64,000 nucleotides of DNA from Vibrio fluvialis (GTDB taxonomy: Bacteria; Pseudomonadota; Gammaproteobacteria; Enterobacterales; Vibrionaceae): contig NZ_UHIP01000001.1 in assembly GCF_900460245.1 (NCBI RefSeq), positions 62,001 through 126,000 of the forward strand, written 5' to 3'. The notes beneath the pieces were generated by a model. That model made no database searches, was not told the origin of the DNA, and saw nothing but the letters and a program-made list of their open reading frames with translations. Shown one piece after another: positions 49,569-60,004 of the stretch. Within the stretch, counting starts at the first letter, position 1, and each line of letters opens with the position of its first letter. Made by a program: the position numbers and the translations under genes.

Positions 49569-49916
49569 ATGCCTAATTTGGTGCTTGAGTATTCCAACTC
49601 TGTGGATGAGCGCGTCAATGTGCAGGGGCTGTTGGAAGATTTGCATCAGGTGGTGATGGAGTGCGGTTTGTTCGATATTCCATCCATCAAATCCCGTGCG
49701 TTACGTTGCCACCACTGGTTGGTGGGGGATGAAGCGGACAGCGTGGATTTTATTCATATCAGTTTTGAGATGCTGGACGGGCGCACCTCCGAGCAAAAAC
49801 GCGAGCTGTCACGCCAGTTGATGGACGTCTTGGTTGCACAAGCCAGTCATGTCCGCAGTCTGACGGTGAATATTCGTGACATGGACCGGGCATGTTTTCA
49901 GAAGGTCACGAACTGA
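49569..49916 (+). CDS. 5-carboxymethyl-2-hydroxymuconate delta-isomerase family protein
   Basis: 115 residues with the tautomerase-like CHMI fold: N-terminal Pro after Met (MPNLVLEYSNSVDERVNVQG), expected to be the catalytic residue. No other homoprotocatechuate genes are nearby, so the native substrate is not clear. The ATG at 49569 (after AAGGAAGTAGAT) is chosen because it exposes Pro; the frame is open to 49539. It is followed after 34 nt by a DUF805 gene on the same strand. Confidence 0.85.
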   Translation: MPNLVLEYSNSVDERVNVQGLLEDLHQVVMECGLFDIPSIKSRALRCHHWLVGDEADSVDFIHISFEMLDGRTSEQKRELSRQLMDVLVAQASHVRSLTVNIRDMDRACFQKVTN

Positions 49917-49950
49917 CAGCGAGTTGATTCCGTTTTAACAGGAAACACGT

Positions 49951-50376
49951 ATGTCTTATCAAACACTGTTATTTTCATTTCAGGGACGCATCGGACGCCA
50001 GACTTACTGGATCTGGAATGTCTGCTATTACCTGGCCATTGTCAGCGTGATTGTACTGCTCAACCGCTGGTTGCCGGGACTCGCGCCGTATGTATTGCCG
50101 ATGTTTATGCTGCTGATTCTGGTACCGGATTTGGCGGTGACGGCCAAGCGCTGGCATGACCGGGATAAGTCGAGTTGGTGGCTGCTGCTCAATGTACCGT
50201 TGGTGATAGGCCGAATGACAGTGCCAATGGGAGAGGCCAGTATGACGACCACGCCCAATTTACTCGATACCGGTATCTCACTCGCGGCTCTGTTGTGTGG
50301 TAGTTGGATACTGATTGAATGTGGCTTTCTGGCCGGAAGCGACGGCGATAACCGTTTTGGTAAAGCGCCGGAATAA
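49951..50376 (+). CDS. DUF805 membrane protein
   Basis: 141 residues, four hydrophobic segments (about 22-40, 45-62, 77-92, 105-127). The family marks are FSFQGRIGRQTYWIW at the N-terminus and KRWHDRDKSSWWLLL in the middle, with GDNRFGKAPE at the end. Function unknown. Probably one unit with the gene before it. Confidence 0.9.
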   Translation: MSYQTLLFSFQGRIGRQTYWIWNVCYYLAIVSVIVLLNRWLPGLAPYVLPMFMLLILVPDLAVTAKRWHDRDKSSWWLLLNVPLVIGRMTVPMGEASMTTTPNLLDTGISLAALLCGSWILIECGFLAGSDGDNRFGKAPE

Positions 50377-50391
50377 GGCGATTCAAATGAT

Positions 50392-50420
50392 GAAAAAAGG
50401 AGGCATTCGCCTCCTTTTTA
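50392..50420. terminator. Bidirectional terminator after the DUF805 gene
   Basis: AAAAAAGGAGGC and GCCTCCTTTTT arms around ATTC. Confidence 0.9.
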
Positions 50421-50421
50421 T

Positions 50422-50772
50422 TTAGCGCCACGAATCCGATTTCGGGCGGAAGGGAATCACATCCGCGCTCGGTTTCTCCTCAATGATCTCACCATCAAGT
50501 GCGTCGCGAAATTTGGCCATTTGCAGACTGAGTTCTCGCATCAGGGTGACGTTCGCGTGGTCTGGATTCTTGCATTGGCTCAGAATCAGGTCGATATGAC
50601 TTTGCTGCGCCCACAATCGATTCTGCATGCCATCGGATGCGGAAAGGATCATCTCCTGGCACATATCGCGTTTAAAACGGCTGAATGCTTCAGGATCCTG
50701 CTGCGCCAGCTCTACCAGTTCATCAAAGGATGGCAGGGTCTGGTTCGCTACGTTTGATTGAGGGGGGGACAT
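50422..50772 (-). CDS. DUF3135-type conserved protein
   Basis: 116 residues, soluble, mostly helical by composition: SFDELVELAQQDPEAFSRFK near 15-34 and MILSASDGMQNRLWAQQSHID near 41-61. The C-terminus is disordered (KPSADVIPFRPKSDSWR). The family is common in Vibrio and relatives with no known role. It overlaps the terminator of the convergent DUF805 gene. Confidence 0.82.
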   Translation of the reverse strand: MSPPQSNVANQTLPSFDELVELAQQDPEAFSRFKRDMCQEMILSASDGMQNRLWAQQSHIDLILSQCKNPDHANVTLMRELSLQMAKFRDALDGEIIEEKPSADVIPFRPKSDSWR

Positions 50773-50885
50773 AGTTCACTCCTCTGCAAGGTCGTACGTT
50801 GATTAAATTATCAACACTTCAAGCATAAGTGAGGAAATGTCCTAAAGGTGGAACGAATATCGTTGTTCTCAAAAATGAGACAAGG

Positions 50886-51503
50886 TCAGGCAGCAGCGAT
50901 AAGGTAGGTGCAGCGGCGCTGGCCTTCGATGATGTGTTCGCTGCGCTCAATACGGTACTCTTCGCCCAACAGACGCTGGAAGATGTTGAGTTCCGACTGG
51001 CACAGATTCGGGCAGCGTTTAGCGGCTTTACAAATCGGGCAGTGGTTTTCGATCAGCAGATAACCGTGCTCGGTTTGCTCCAGCTCAGCCATGTAGCCTT
51101 CCTGTTCACGCAGTTCAACCAGCGTTGCCAGTTTACTGTGCAGATCGGTGCACTCCGCCAGCACGTTCTGGTATTGCGCCAGAGTTTGCGCTTCGCGTTC
51201 GGCCGCCACTTTGGCCAAGCCCTCTTTGCCAAAGATATGCTCCACCGCTTCAATCACCTGAATGGTGAGTTCGCCATGGCGGTCTGTAAACTGATCATGA
51301 CCTTTACGTGTCAGAGACCAATGACGAGTCGGACGGCCAACTTTGACTTTCACATCGTGAAACGCCAGCACGCCGTCGTCTTCCAAAGCCTGCAGGTGCT
51401 GACGCGCACCCATGGTCGTCATACCCAGGTCATCGGCGAGCTGTTTGGCGGTCACGGCACCTTCACGTTTGATGGTGTGTAAAATCCGGTCGATCGTCTT
51501 CAT
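50886..51503 (-). CDS. Iron-sulfur type (SufR-like) winged-helix regulator
   Basis: About 205 residues. N-terminal winged helix (RILHTIKREGAVTAKQLADD, GMTTMGARQHLQALEDDGVL, a basic VGRPTRHWSLTRKG wing) and a C-terminal sensor with Cys in HCPICKAAKRCPNLC near 153-168. This pattern is that of regulators that carry a cluster, such as SufR, so an iron-sulfur or redox sensor role is inferred. Two ATG codons are adjacent; the second (51503) has better spacing to AGAGGG. Divergent from groES across about 250 nt. Its targets are unknown. Confidence 0.8.
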   Translation of the reverse strand: MKTIDRILHTIKREGAVTAKQLADDLGMTTMGARQHLQALEDDGVLAFHDVKVKVGRPTRHWSLTRKGHDQFTDRHGELTIQVIEAVEHIFGKEGLAKVAAEREAQTLAQYQNVLAECTDLHSKLATLVELREQEGYMAELEQTEHGYLLIENHCPICKAAKRCPNLCQSELNIFQRLLGEEYRIERSEHIIEGQRRCTYLIAAA

Positions 51504-51657
51504 CATATCCCTCTTTATTCTCTGACTATTATGGATATTCAGGTTAATAAAGCAAATTATTTACTATACGCGCTGGCGTAAAGCGGCAGAAACCTCATCA
51601 ATTGGAAGACTTCGCCACGGATTCGTTAATTTCATCACACTTTTTTCGCGCTTCCCC

Positions 51658-51686
51658 CTTGGGATATGGCGTTTGATACCCCACAT
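51658..51686 (+). promoter_or_regulatory. Sigma-32 promoter of groESL
   Basis: CCCCTTGGG with core CTTG (51658) at -35 and CCCCACAT (51679-51686) at -10, 15 nt apart; consensus is CTTGAA and CCCCATNT. Leader of about 60 nt before groES. Confidence 0.75.
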
Positions 51687-51754
51687 AACATTCACAAGCT
51701 GGTCAATCAGCGTTTTATTAACCAAACGGAAAATTTAATCAGGAGAGACGACCG

Positions 51755-52045
51755 ATGAATATTCGTCCATTACATGACCGAGTTATCGTTGAACGCCAAG
51801 AAGTTGAATCAAAATCTGCTGGTGGAATTGTTCTCACTGGTTCTGCGGCAGAAAAATCAACACGCGGTAAAGTACTTGCAGTCGGCAAAGGCCGCATTCT
51901 GGAAAACGGTACAGTTCTGCCTCTGGACGTGAAAGTTGGCGATTCTGTGATTTTTGCTGAAAGCTACGGCACGAAATCAGAGAAAATCGACGGTAAAGAA
52001 GTACTGATTCTGTCTGAAAACGACATCCTGGCAATCGTTGAGTAA
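51755..52045 (+). CDS. groS: Co-chaperonin GroES
   Basis: 96 residues. Heptameric lid of the GroEL chamber. It begins [20 protein letters not shown] and has the mobile loop [20 protein letters not shown] and the domain [20 protein letters not shown]. Start ATG at 51755 after AGGAGAG. groEL begins 51 nt after its stop in the same operon. Confidence 0.98.
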   Translation: MNIRPLHDRVIVERQEVESKSAGGIVLTGSAAEKSTRGKVLAVGKGRILENGTVLPLDVKVGDSVIFAESYGTKSEKIDGKEVLILSENDILAIVE

Positions 52046-52068
52046 TTGCTCCCAAGCAAACTAACTAA

Positions 52069-53733
<1,665 letters not shown>

Positions 53734-54329
53734 CGCGACGAGAGTCGCGGAGGTCGCTAACCTCGCGGGCTACGGCCGAAGTAATTACTAACTTATATTA
53801 GTGGTTATTTCCCACACTCGCAAACTTAGTAGTCGAAATCCGTTGGTCGGATTGCACAATCCGATCAACGGCATTCCTTTACGGGAATGTTCGCCTGATC
53901 GCACCTGTGCGATTAGCTTAAAATTGGCGCATTCGCTGCCGTTCAAAAAGTCATATCTAGGAAAGCCATATTGTGCTACTGGCAAAAAGCGGCGGTTCGC
54001 CTGCCGATCAAACGCCAATCCGAAAATATTGCTGTTAAGCATGATCAACGCGATTCATTACTGTAGCGTCCTTCGGGCGTAAGTCATTGTAATTATTGTC
54101 TCGGTATTCAAGTTTACATTGATGCAAGTGAGACCTGTTATACGACTAACAGTAGCCTAGGGGTAGTGCATAACTGGTAACGGTTTTGTGCGAAGCTCCC
54201 TGACAATGTACCTCTGCGAAAGCAACTCGAAACCCGTGAGGGCAATGAGTAATCCATAAACAATATGTGGGTTGAGGGCTAGGCTAAGCAGCATGGTTAA
54301 CGTAAGTGAACTGTTGATAAACACCGTCA

Positions 54330-54334
54330 GCCGC
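54330..54334 (+). other. Possible EBS2 of intron copy 1
   Basis: GCCGC can pair with GCGGC nine to thirteen nt before the groEL junction, where IBS2 is expected. Five pairs only, and I did not confirm a supporting hairpin. Confidence 0.35.
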
Positions 54335-54393
54335 AATGAGCGAAAGATTGTTGATACGCTCTGACCAAAAGGTTCGAGGTCGGTTGTTCCTTT

Positions 54394-54399
54394 TACATC
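54394..54399 (+). other. EBS1 of intron copy 1
   Basis: TACATC in the loop of GTTCC-TTTTACATCT-GGGAAC pairs at all six bases with IBS1 GATGTA (53727-53732). The copy 2 equivalent is at 57527-57532 with the same sequence. Confidence 0.85.
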
Positions 54400-54728
54400 T
54401 GGGAACACGTCGTCATGAGACCTCCGGTGGACAGACAGAACCTAAACTGCTTGTGTAATTACAATGGAACTCGGTAAGCCCAATTATTTGCCTAAATACA
54501 ATTCTGATTTAGGCAGGTCGACCGTAAGGAAAACTGATGAATAAGTGGGTAAAGGAGGTTGGAAAAAGCGAATGCAAAGCTGTAATGGCTTTGATAAGGA
54601 TTCAAACTTTGTCCTAACCAGAAATGGTGCAGACTTCCAACTGGTCTTTAATCGTGTGAAAACATGTAAAGTCATCTAATAAATTAGCCCAACGGGGATT
54701 AGCTATCCCCGTAGGGGTAATAGCTTTT

Positions 54729-54747
54729 CTCCATGAGGGCTATGGAG
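54729..54747 (+). promoter_or_regulatory. Hairpin that covers the ribosome site of the intron protein, copy 1
   Basis: CTCCAT (54729-54734) pairs with ATGGAG (54742-54747); the stem can extend through TT/GA by a G.T pair. It hides the GGAGG that serves the start at 54757. In copy 2 the base matching 54734 is G rather than T, breaking one pair. In the lactococcal intron Ll.LtrB a similar structure lets the protein limit its own synthesis. Confidence 0.55.
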
Positions 54748-54756
54748 GAAAGCAAG

Positions 54757-56415
54757 ATGAGTACAGCAACAACGCATAAGTTACCTGCGTCCTCCCACTT
54801 AATGGAGCACTGGCACAGTATCGACTGGCCGCTAATGCACCAGACAGTGAGAAGACTACAGGTCAGGATCGCGAAGGCAACGAAAAAGTCTGACTGGCGA
54901 CAGGTTAAAAGACTGCAACGCATGTTAACCCGATCGTTTGCTGCCAAGGTGATCGCCATTCGGCGAGTCACCGAAAACAGGGGGAAAAACACCGCTGGGG
55001 TTGATGGGGAAACCTGGAATACACCTGCAAAGAAATGGGAGGCAATAGAACAGCTAAAGCGAACGGGCTATAAGCCCAAACCGCTCAGGCGAGTCTATAT
55101 TCCCAAAGCCAATGGTAAGAAGAGACCGCTGGGGATACCAACCATGCGTGATAGGGCAATGCAAGCACTGTACTTGTTAGCTCTTGAGCCCATATCGGAA
55201 ACCACGGCGGATCGGAACAGCTATGGCTTTCGTCCGAACCGCTCTTGTGCTGATGCCATCGAACAATGCTTCGTGAATCTCAGCCGCAAGGCGAGTGCCC
55301 GTTGGGTACTGGAGGGCGATATCAAAGGGTGTTTTGACTTTATCAGCCATGACTGGCTTATCGGCAATATCCCTATGGATAAGACGATACTCAAGAAATG
55401 GCTGAAAGCCGGATTCATGGAATCTGGAAAATTTAACTCGACGGAGGCGGGCACGCCACAAGGTGGGATTATCTCTCCGGTGCTTGCCAACATGGTATTA
55501 GATGGTTTGGAAACGGTGCTTGAATCTCACTTCGGGAAGAAGAACACCAAAGCCAGCTATAAAACCAAGGTCAACTATGTACGGTATGCGGATGATTTTA
55601 TCATCACTGGTATCTCGAAAGAGTTATTGGAAGAGGATGTTCTACCAATAGTGAAAGCCTTTATGGCTGAACGAGGGCTGGAACTTTCTGATGAGAAAAC
55701 ACTAATTACCCATGTGGATGAGGGGTTTGATTTTCTGGGGCAGAATTTACGTAAGTACGACGGCAAGATGCTAATTAAGCCATCGAACAAAAACGTAAAG
55801 ACATTTCTGCGTAACATTCGGGATTATCTCAATCGCCATAAAACGGTGCCAGCATCAGCGGTGATCGCCAAGCTGAATCCGATGATACGGGGGTGGTGCA
55901 ATTACCACCGTTGGGTCTGCGCGAGCGAGACATTCAAGTATGTCGACTATCGGATCTGGAAAATGTTATGGCAGTGGTGTCGTCGGATACACAGCAACCG
56001 TCGCAAACGCTGGATTAAAGAGAAATACTTTAAAACAGTGGGGGACAGAAATTGGGTATTCAGTGCACCAAAACCAAAAGGGGAAGATGGACACTACCGT
56101 TTGCTCAGCGCAGCGAGAGTGAAAATCGACAAGCATGTAAAGATTAGAGCAATGGCTAATTGCTACCTACCGGAAGACGAACAATATTTTGAGCGTCTGA
56201 AGATGCAAAGGCTCAAGAAGTCTTTGTCGGGTAACATGAAGTTATGGAAGATTGTTGAGAGACAAGATTACCAATGTGCGGTTTGCCACCAGCAATTTAA
56301 TTCGGAAGATGAGTGGGATATTCACCATATTGTCAGACGAGTTGACGGTGGTACGGACAATAGCTCTAATTTGGTGATGTTGCATGTCAATTGTCATAGG
56401 CAGGTACACTCATAG
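54757..56415 (+). CDS. Group II intron reverse transcriptase/maturase with HNH domain, copy 1
   Basis: 552 residues from the ATG at 54757 (GGAGG eight nt upstream; in-frame ATGs at 54742 and 54733 are possible). Reverse transcriptase blocks in order: AGVDGETW, RRVYIPKANGKKRPLGIPT, SYGFRPNRSCADAI, LEGDIKGCFDFISHDWL, GTPQGGIISPVLAN, the catalytic YADD in VRYADDFIITG, and DFLGQNLRKY. The maturase domain follows (GWCNYHRWVCASETFKYVDY). At the C-terminus an HNH endonuclease has CAVC, WDIHHIV and LHVNCHRQVH. All catalytic residues are intact, so splicing help, target cutting and reverse transcription should all be possible. Confidence 0.95.
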   Translation: MSTATTHKLPASSHLMEHWHSIDWPLMHQTVRRLQVRIAKATKKSDWRQVKRLQRMLTRSFAAKVIAIRRVTENRGKNTAGVDGETWNTPAKKWEAIEQLKRTGYKPKPLRRVYIPKANGKKRPLGIPTMRDRAMQALYLLALEPISETTADRNSYGFRPNRSCADAIEQCFVNLSRKASARWVLEGDIKGCFDFISHDWLIGNIPMDKTILKKWLKAGFMESGKFNSTEAGTPQGGIISPVLANMVLDGLETVLESHFGKKNTKASYKTKVNYVRYADDFIITGISKELLEEDVLPIVKAFMAERGLELSDEKTLITHVDEGFDFLGQNLRKYDGKMLIKPSNKNVKTFLRNIRDYLNRHKTVPASAVIAKLNPMIRGWCNYHRWVCASETFKYVDYRIWKMLWQWCRRIHSNRRKRWIKEKYFKTVGDRNWVFSAPKPKGEDGHYRLLSAARVKIDKHVKIRAMANCYLPEDEQYFERLKMQRLKKSLSGNMKLWKIVERQDYQCAVCHQQFNSEDEWDIHHIVRRVDGGTDNSSNLVMLHVNCHRQVHS

Positions 56416-56760
56416 AAGGAAAGTAAAGGAGGGCGCCTCTGCCCCCTCATTACCGACTTACAGGAGTACCATTAGTGAAAGTTTCAAAAAGAGGATAACG
56501 AGAACTGGGTCTATTTCGATCTTAAACTCTATCTTCATACAAAGCTCCTTAGGTTGGGGTTAAAGTAAGGGTTAGATTTACGGAAAGCCGTAAAAGAACC
56601 CGCGATACGATGTTAAACGAGGTATCGTTTAGCAAACGCTCATGGCTAAGAATCAGATATGGCCTGAGACCGCCACTTTCTCCAACAAAAGGACTAAATG
56701 ATCGAAACTGCATTAAGGCTATGCAATAAATTGCTTTTGGTCAACTTTGTCGTTACTGGC
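56416..56760 (+). ncRNA. Domain IV insert of intron copy 1, apparently non-coding
   Basis: About 340 nt between the protein stop and domain V that has no counterpart in copy 2. It contains two perfect hairpins, TTTACGG-AAAG-CCGTAAA (56577-56594) and TAAACGA-GGTA-TCGTTTA (56614-56631). The longest plus-strand frame from an ATG is 39 codons (56610-56729) with no ribosome site. I do not recognise it. It may be a remnant, a structured RNA, or simply part of domain IV. Confidence 0.45.
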
Positions 56761-56790
56761 CGATACGTGTATATCGGTTTATAAAGGCTT

Positions 56791-56824
56791 GAGCCGTATG
56801 CGGGGAAACTCGCACGTACGGTTC
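56791..56824 (+). ncRNA. Group II intron domain V, copy 1
   Basis: A 34-nt hairpin starting GAGCCGTATG and ending CGTACGGTTC with a GAAA tetraloop region, the catalytic core of group II ribozymes. Domain VI follows at about 56828-56865. Confidence 0.93.
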
Positions 56825-57889
56825 TTAGGGGGCGGTGGCGCAGTAATGCGCCGCTGCTACCCGACGCGCGACGAGAGTCGCGGAGGTCGCTAACCTCGCG
56901 GGCTACGGCCGAAGTGATTACTAACTTATATTAGTGATTATTTCCCACACTCGCAAACTTAGTAGTCGAAATCCGTTGGTCGGATTGCACAATCCGATCA
57001 ACGGCATTCCTTTACGGGAATGTTCGCCTGATCGCACCCGTGCGATTAGCTTAAAATTGGCGCATTCGCTGCCGTTCAAAAAGTCATATCTAGGAAAGCC
57101 ATATTGTGCTACTGGCAAAAAGCGGCGGTTCGCCTGCCGATCAAACGCCAATCCGAAAATATTGCTGTTAAGCATGATCAACGCGATTCATTACTGTAGC
57201 GTCCTTCGGGCGTAAGTCATTGTAACTATTGTCTCGGTATTCAAGTTTACACGGATGCAAGTGAGACCTGTTATACGACTAACAGTAGCCTAGGGGTAGT
57301 GCATAACTGGTAACGGTTTTGTGCGAAGCTCCCTGACAATGTACCTCTGCGAAAGCAACTCGAAACCCGTGAGGGCAATGAGCAATCCATAAACAATATG
57401 TGGGTTGAGGGCTAGGCTAAGCAGCATGGTTAACGTAAGTGAACTGTTGATAAACACCGTCAGCCGCAATGAGCGAAAGATTGTTGATACGCTCTGACCA
57501 AAAGGTTCGAGGTCGGTTGTTCCTTTTACATCTGGGAACACGTCGTCATGAGACCTCCGGTGGATAGACAGAACCTAAACTGCTTGTGTAATTACAATGA
57601 AACTCGGTAAGCCCAACTATTTGCCTAAATACAATTTTGATTTAGGCAGGTCGACCGTAAGGAAGACTGATGAATAAGTGGGTAAAGGAGGTTGGAAAAA
57701 GCGAATGCAAAGCTGTAATGGCTTTGATAAGGATTCAAACTTTGTCCTAACCAGAAATGGTGCAGACTTCCAACTGGTCTTTAATCGTGTGAAAACATGT
57801 AAAGTCATCTAATAAATTAGCCCAACGGGGATTAGCTATCCCCGTAGGGGTAATAGCTTTTCTCCAGGAGGGCTATGGAGGAAAGCAAG

Positions 57890-59584
57890 ATGAGTACAGC
57901 AACAACGCATAAGTTACCTGCGTCCTCCCACTTAATGGAGCACTGGCACAGTATCGACTGGCCGCTAATGCACCAGACAGTGAGAAGACTACAGGTCAGG
58001 ATCGCGAAGGCAACGAAAAAGTCTGACTGGCGACAGGTTAAAAGACTGCAACGCATGTTAACCCGATCGTTTGCTGCCAAGGTGATCGCCATTCGGCGAG
58101 TCACCGAAAACAGGGGGAAAAACACCGCTGGGGTTGATGGGGAAACCTGGAATACACCTGCAAAGAAATGGGAGGCAATAGAACAGCTAAAGCGAACGGG
58201 CTATAAGCCCAAACCGCTCAGGCGAGTCTATATTCCCAAAGCCAATGGTAAGAAGAGACCGCTGGGGATACCAACCATGCGTGATAGGGCAATGCAAGCA
58301 CTGTACTTGTTAGCTCTTGAGCCCATATCGGAAACCACGGCGGATCGGAACAGCTATGGCTTTCGTCCGAATCGCTCTTGTGCTGATGCCATCGAACAAT
58401 GCTTCGTGAATCTCAGCCGCAAGGCGAGTGCCCGTTGGGTACTGGAGGGCGATATCAAAGGGTGTTTTGACTTTATCAGCCATGACTGGCTTATCGGTAA
58501 TATCCCTATGGATAAGACGATACTCAAGAAATGGCTGAAAGCCGGATTCATGGAATCTGGAAAATTTAACTCGACGGAGGCGGGCACGCCGCAAGGTGGG
58601 ATTATCTCTCCGGTGCTTGCCAACATGGTATTAGATGGTTTGGAAACGGTGCTTGAATCTCACTTCGGGAAGAAGAACACCAAAGCCAGCTATAAAACCA
58701 AGGTCAACTATGTACGGTATGCGGATGATTTTATCATCACTGGTCTCTCGAAAGAGTTATTGGAAGAGGATGTTCTACCAATAGTGAAAGCCTTTATGGC
58801 TGAACGAGGGCTGGAACTTTCTGATGAGAAAACACTAATTACCCATGTGGATGAGGGGTTTGATTTTCTGGGGCAGAATTTACGTAAGTACGACGGCAAG
58901 ATGCTAATTAAGCCATCGAACAAAAACGTAAAGACATTTCTGCGTAACATTCGGGATTATCTCAATCGCCATAAAACGGTGCCAGCATCAGCGGTGATCG
59001 CCAAGCTGAATCCGATGATACGGGGGTGGTGCAATTACCACCGTTGGGTCTGCGCGAGCGAGACATTCAAGTATGTCGACTATCGGATCTGGAAAATGTT
59101 ATGGCAGTGGTGTCGTCGGATACACAGCAACCGTCGCAAACGCTGGATTAAAGAGAAATACTTTAAAACAGTGGGGGACAGAAACTGGGTATTCAGTGCA
59201 CCAAAACCAAAAGGGGAAGATGGACACTACCGTTTGCTCAGCGCAGCGAGAGTGAAAATCGACAAGCATGTAAAGATTAGAGCAATGGCTAATTGCTACC
59301 TACCGGAAGACGAACAATATTTTGAGCGTCTGAAGATGCAAAGGCTTAAGAAGTCTTTGTCGGGTAACATGAAGTTATGGAAGATTGTTGAGAGACAAGA
59401 TTACAAATGTGCGGTTTGCCACCAGCAATTTAACTCGGAAGATGAATGGGACATTCACCATATTGTCAGACGAGTTGACGGTGGTACGGACGCTAGCTCT
59501 AATTTGATGATGTTACATGTCAATTGTCATAGACAGGTACATAACGACGGTTATCTCACAACGTTTCATAGTAGTCGGGACTAA
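57890..59584 (+). CDS. Group II intron reverse transcriptase/maturase with HNH domain, copy 2
   Basis: 564 residues from the ATG at 57890 (569 from the in-frame ATG at 57875, which has AGGAGGG closer). Same domains as copy 1: reverse transcriptase with YADD in VRYADDFIITG, maturase, and HNH with CAVC, WDIHHIV and LHVNCHRQVH. It differs from copy 1 at a few residues (I to L after FIITG; K for Q before CAVC; DASSNLMM for DNSSNLVM). It has a longer C-terminus, NDGYLTTFHSSRD, where copy 1 ends in S. Active residues are intact. A small second gene follows 37 nt later inside the same intron. Confidence 0.95.
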   Translation: MSTATTHKLPASSHLMEHWHSIDWPLMHQTVRRLQVRIAKATKKSDWRQVKRLQRMLTRSFAAKVIAIRRVTENRGKNTAGVDGETWNTPAKKWEAIEQLKRTGYKPKPLRRVYIPKANGKKRPLGIPTMRDRAMQALYLLALEPISETTADRNSYGFRPNRSCADAIEQCFVNLSRKASARWVLEGDIKGCFDFISHDWLIGNIPMDKTILKKWLKAGFMESGKFNSTEAGTPQGGIISPVLANMVLDGLETVLESHFGKKNTKASYKTKVNYVRYADDFIITGLSKELLEEDVLPIVKAFMAERGLELSDEKTLITHVDEGFDFLGQNLRKYDGKMLIKPSNKNVKTFLRNIRDYLNRHKTVPASAVIAKLNPMIRGWCNYHRWVCASETFKYVDYRIWKMLWQWCRRIHSNRRKRWIKEKYFKTVGDRNWVFSAPKPKGEDGHYRLLSAARVKIDKHVKIRAMANCYLPEDEQYFERLKMQRLKKSLSGNMKLWKIVERQDYKCAVCHQQFNSEDEWDIHHIVRRVDGGTDASSNLMMLHVNCHRQVHNDGYLTTFHSSRD

Positions 59585-59621
59585 TATCAATAATTCATTG
59601 TGACGACCTGAGGAATTAGCT

Positions 59622-59924
59622 ATGAGCACTATCAAAAGACATATGGAGAATGAGCAACATAAGTTTGATGTAGCCACTGATATAGCAATACAAGCCGGAG
59701 TTCTTCAACTTTGCGAGTACTGCGACAGCTCGGTATTTCAGGGTTCCGGGGACATAGAAGATGCCTATGATTTAGGTGCTGATATGTATGCCTCGGGTGA
59801 TCTGGGTAATGTATTCGACTCGGAACAGGACATGATCGATGCCATTGAAAATACCGTTCAATCAGGTGACCATTCAGGTGAAGTATGCTTCCATTGTGAT
59901 GAGATGATTAACGGAGATGACTGA
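59622..59924 (+). CDS. Unrecognised 100-residue double-CxxC protein carried in intron domain IV
   Basis: ATG at 59622 with AGGA seven nt upstream. Acidic, soluble protein; two Cys pairs, CEYC near residue 33 and CFHC near 91, suggest one zinc site built from both ends. Between them are Asp/Gly-rich helical segments (GDIEDAYDLGADMYASGDLG, DMIDAIENTVQ). No membrane segment, signal peptide or DNA-binding motif. It lies after the intron protein gene and before domain V, so it moves with the intron and is read from the groESL transcript or an internal start. I do not know its function; copy 1 lacks it. Confidence 0.8.
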   Translation: MSTIKRHMENEQHKFDVATDIAIQAGVLQLCEYCDSSVFQGSGDIEDAYDLGADMYASGDLGNVFDSEQDMIDAIENTVQSGDHSGEVCFHCDEMINGDD

Positions 59925-59970
59925 TAATGTGTTGCTGGCCGGTATTTTAAATATGGGCTTATAAAGGCTT

Positions 59971-60004
59971 GAGCCGTATGCGGGGAAACTCGCACGTACG
60001 GTTC
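59971..60004 (+). ncRNA. Group II intron domain V, copy 2
   Basis: Identical in sequence to domain V of copy 1. Domain VI follows to 60045, with one C-to-T change relative to copy 1 that turns a G-C into a G.T pair. Confidence 0.93.

Noticed and set aside
53788..54048. 86-codon minus-strand frame conserved in both introns (also 56921-57181), with further antisense frames of 83, 63 and 97 codons
   Set aside because: They lie on the reverse of the ribozyme domains, have no ribosome sites, and are conserved only because the intron RNA is.
56577..56640. attC/VCR-like recombination site in the copy 1 insert
   Set aside because: The hairpins lack the VCR core sites and the expected arm layout; only the short string AGCAAACGC is reminiscent.
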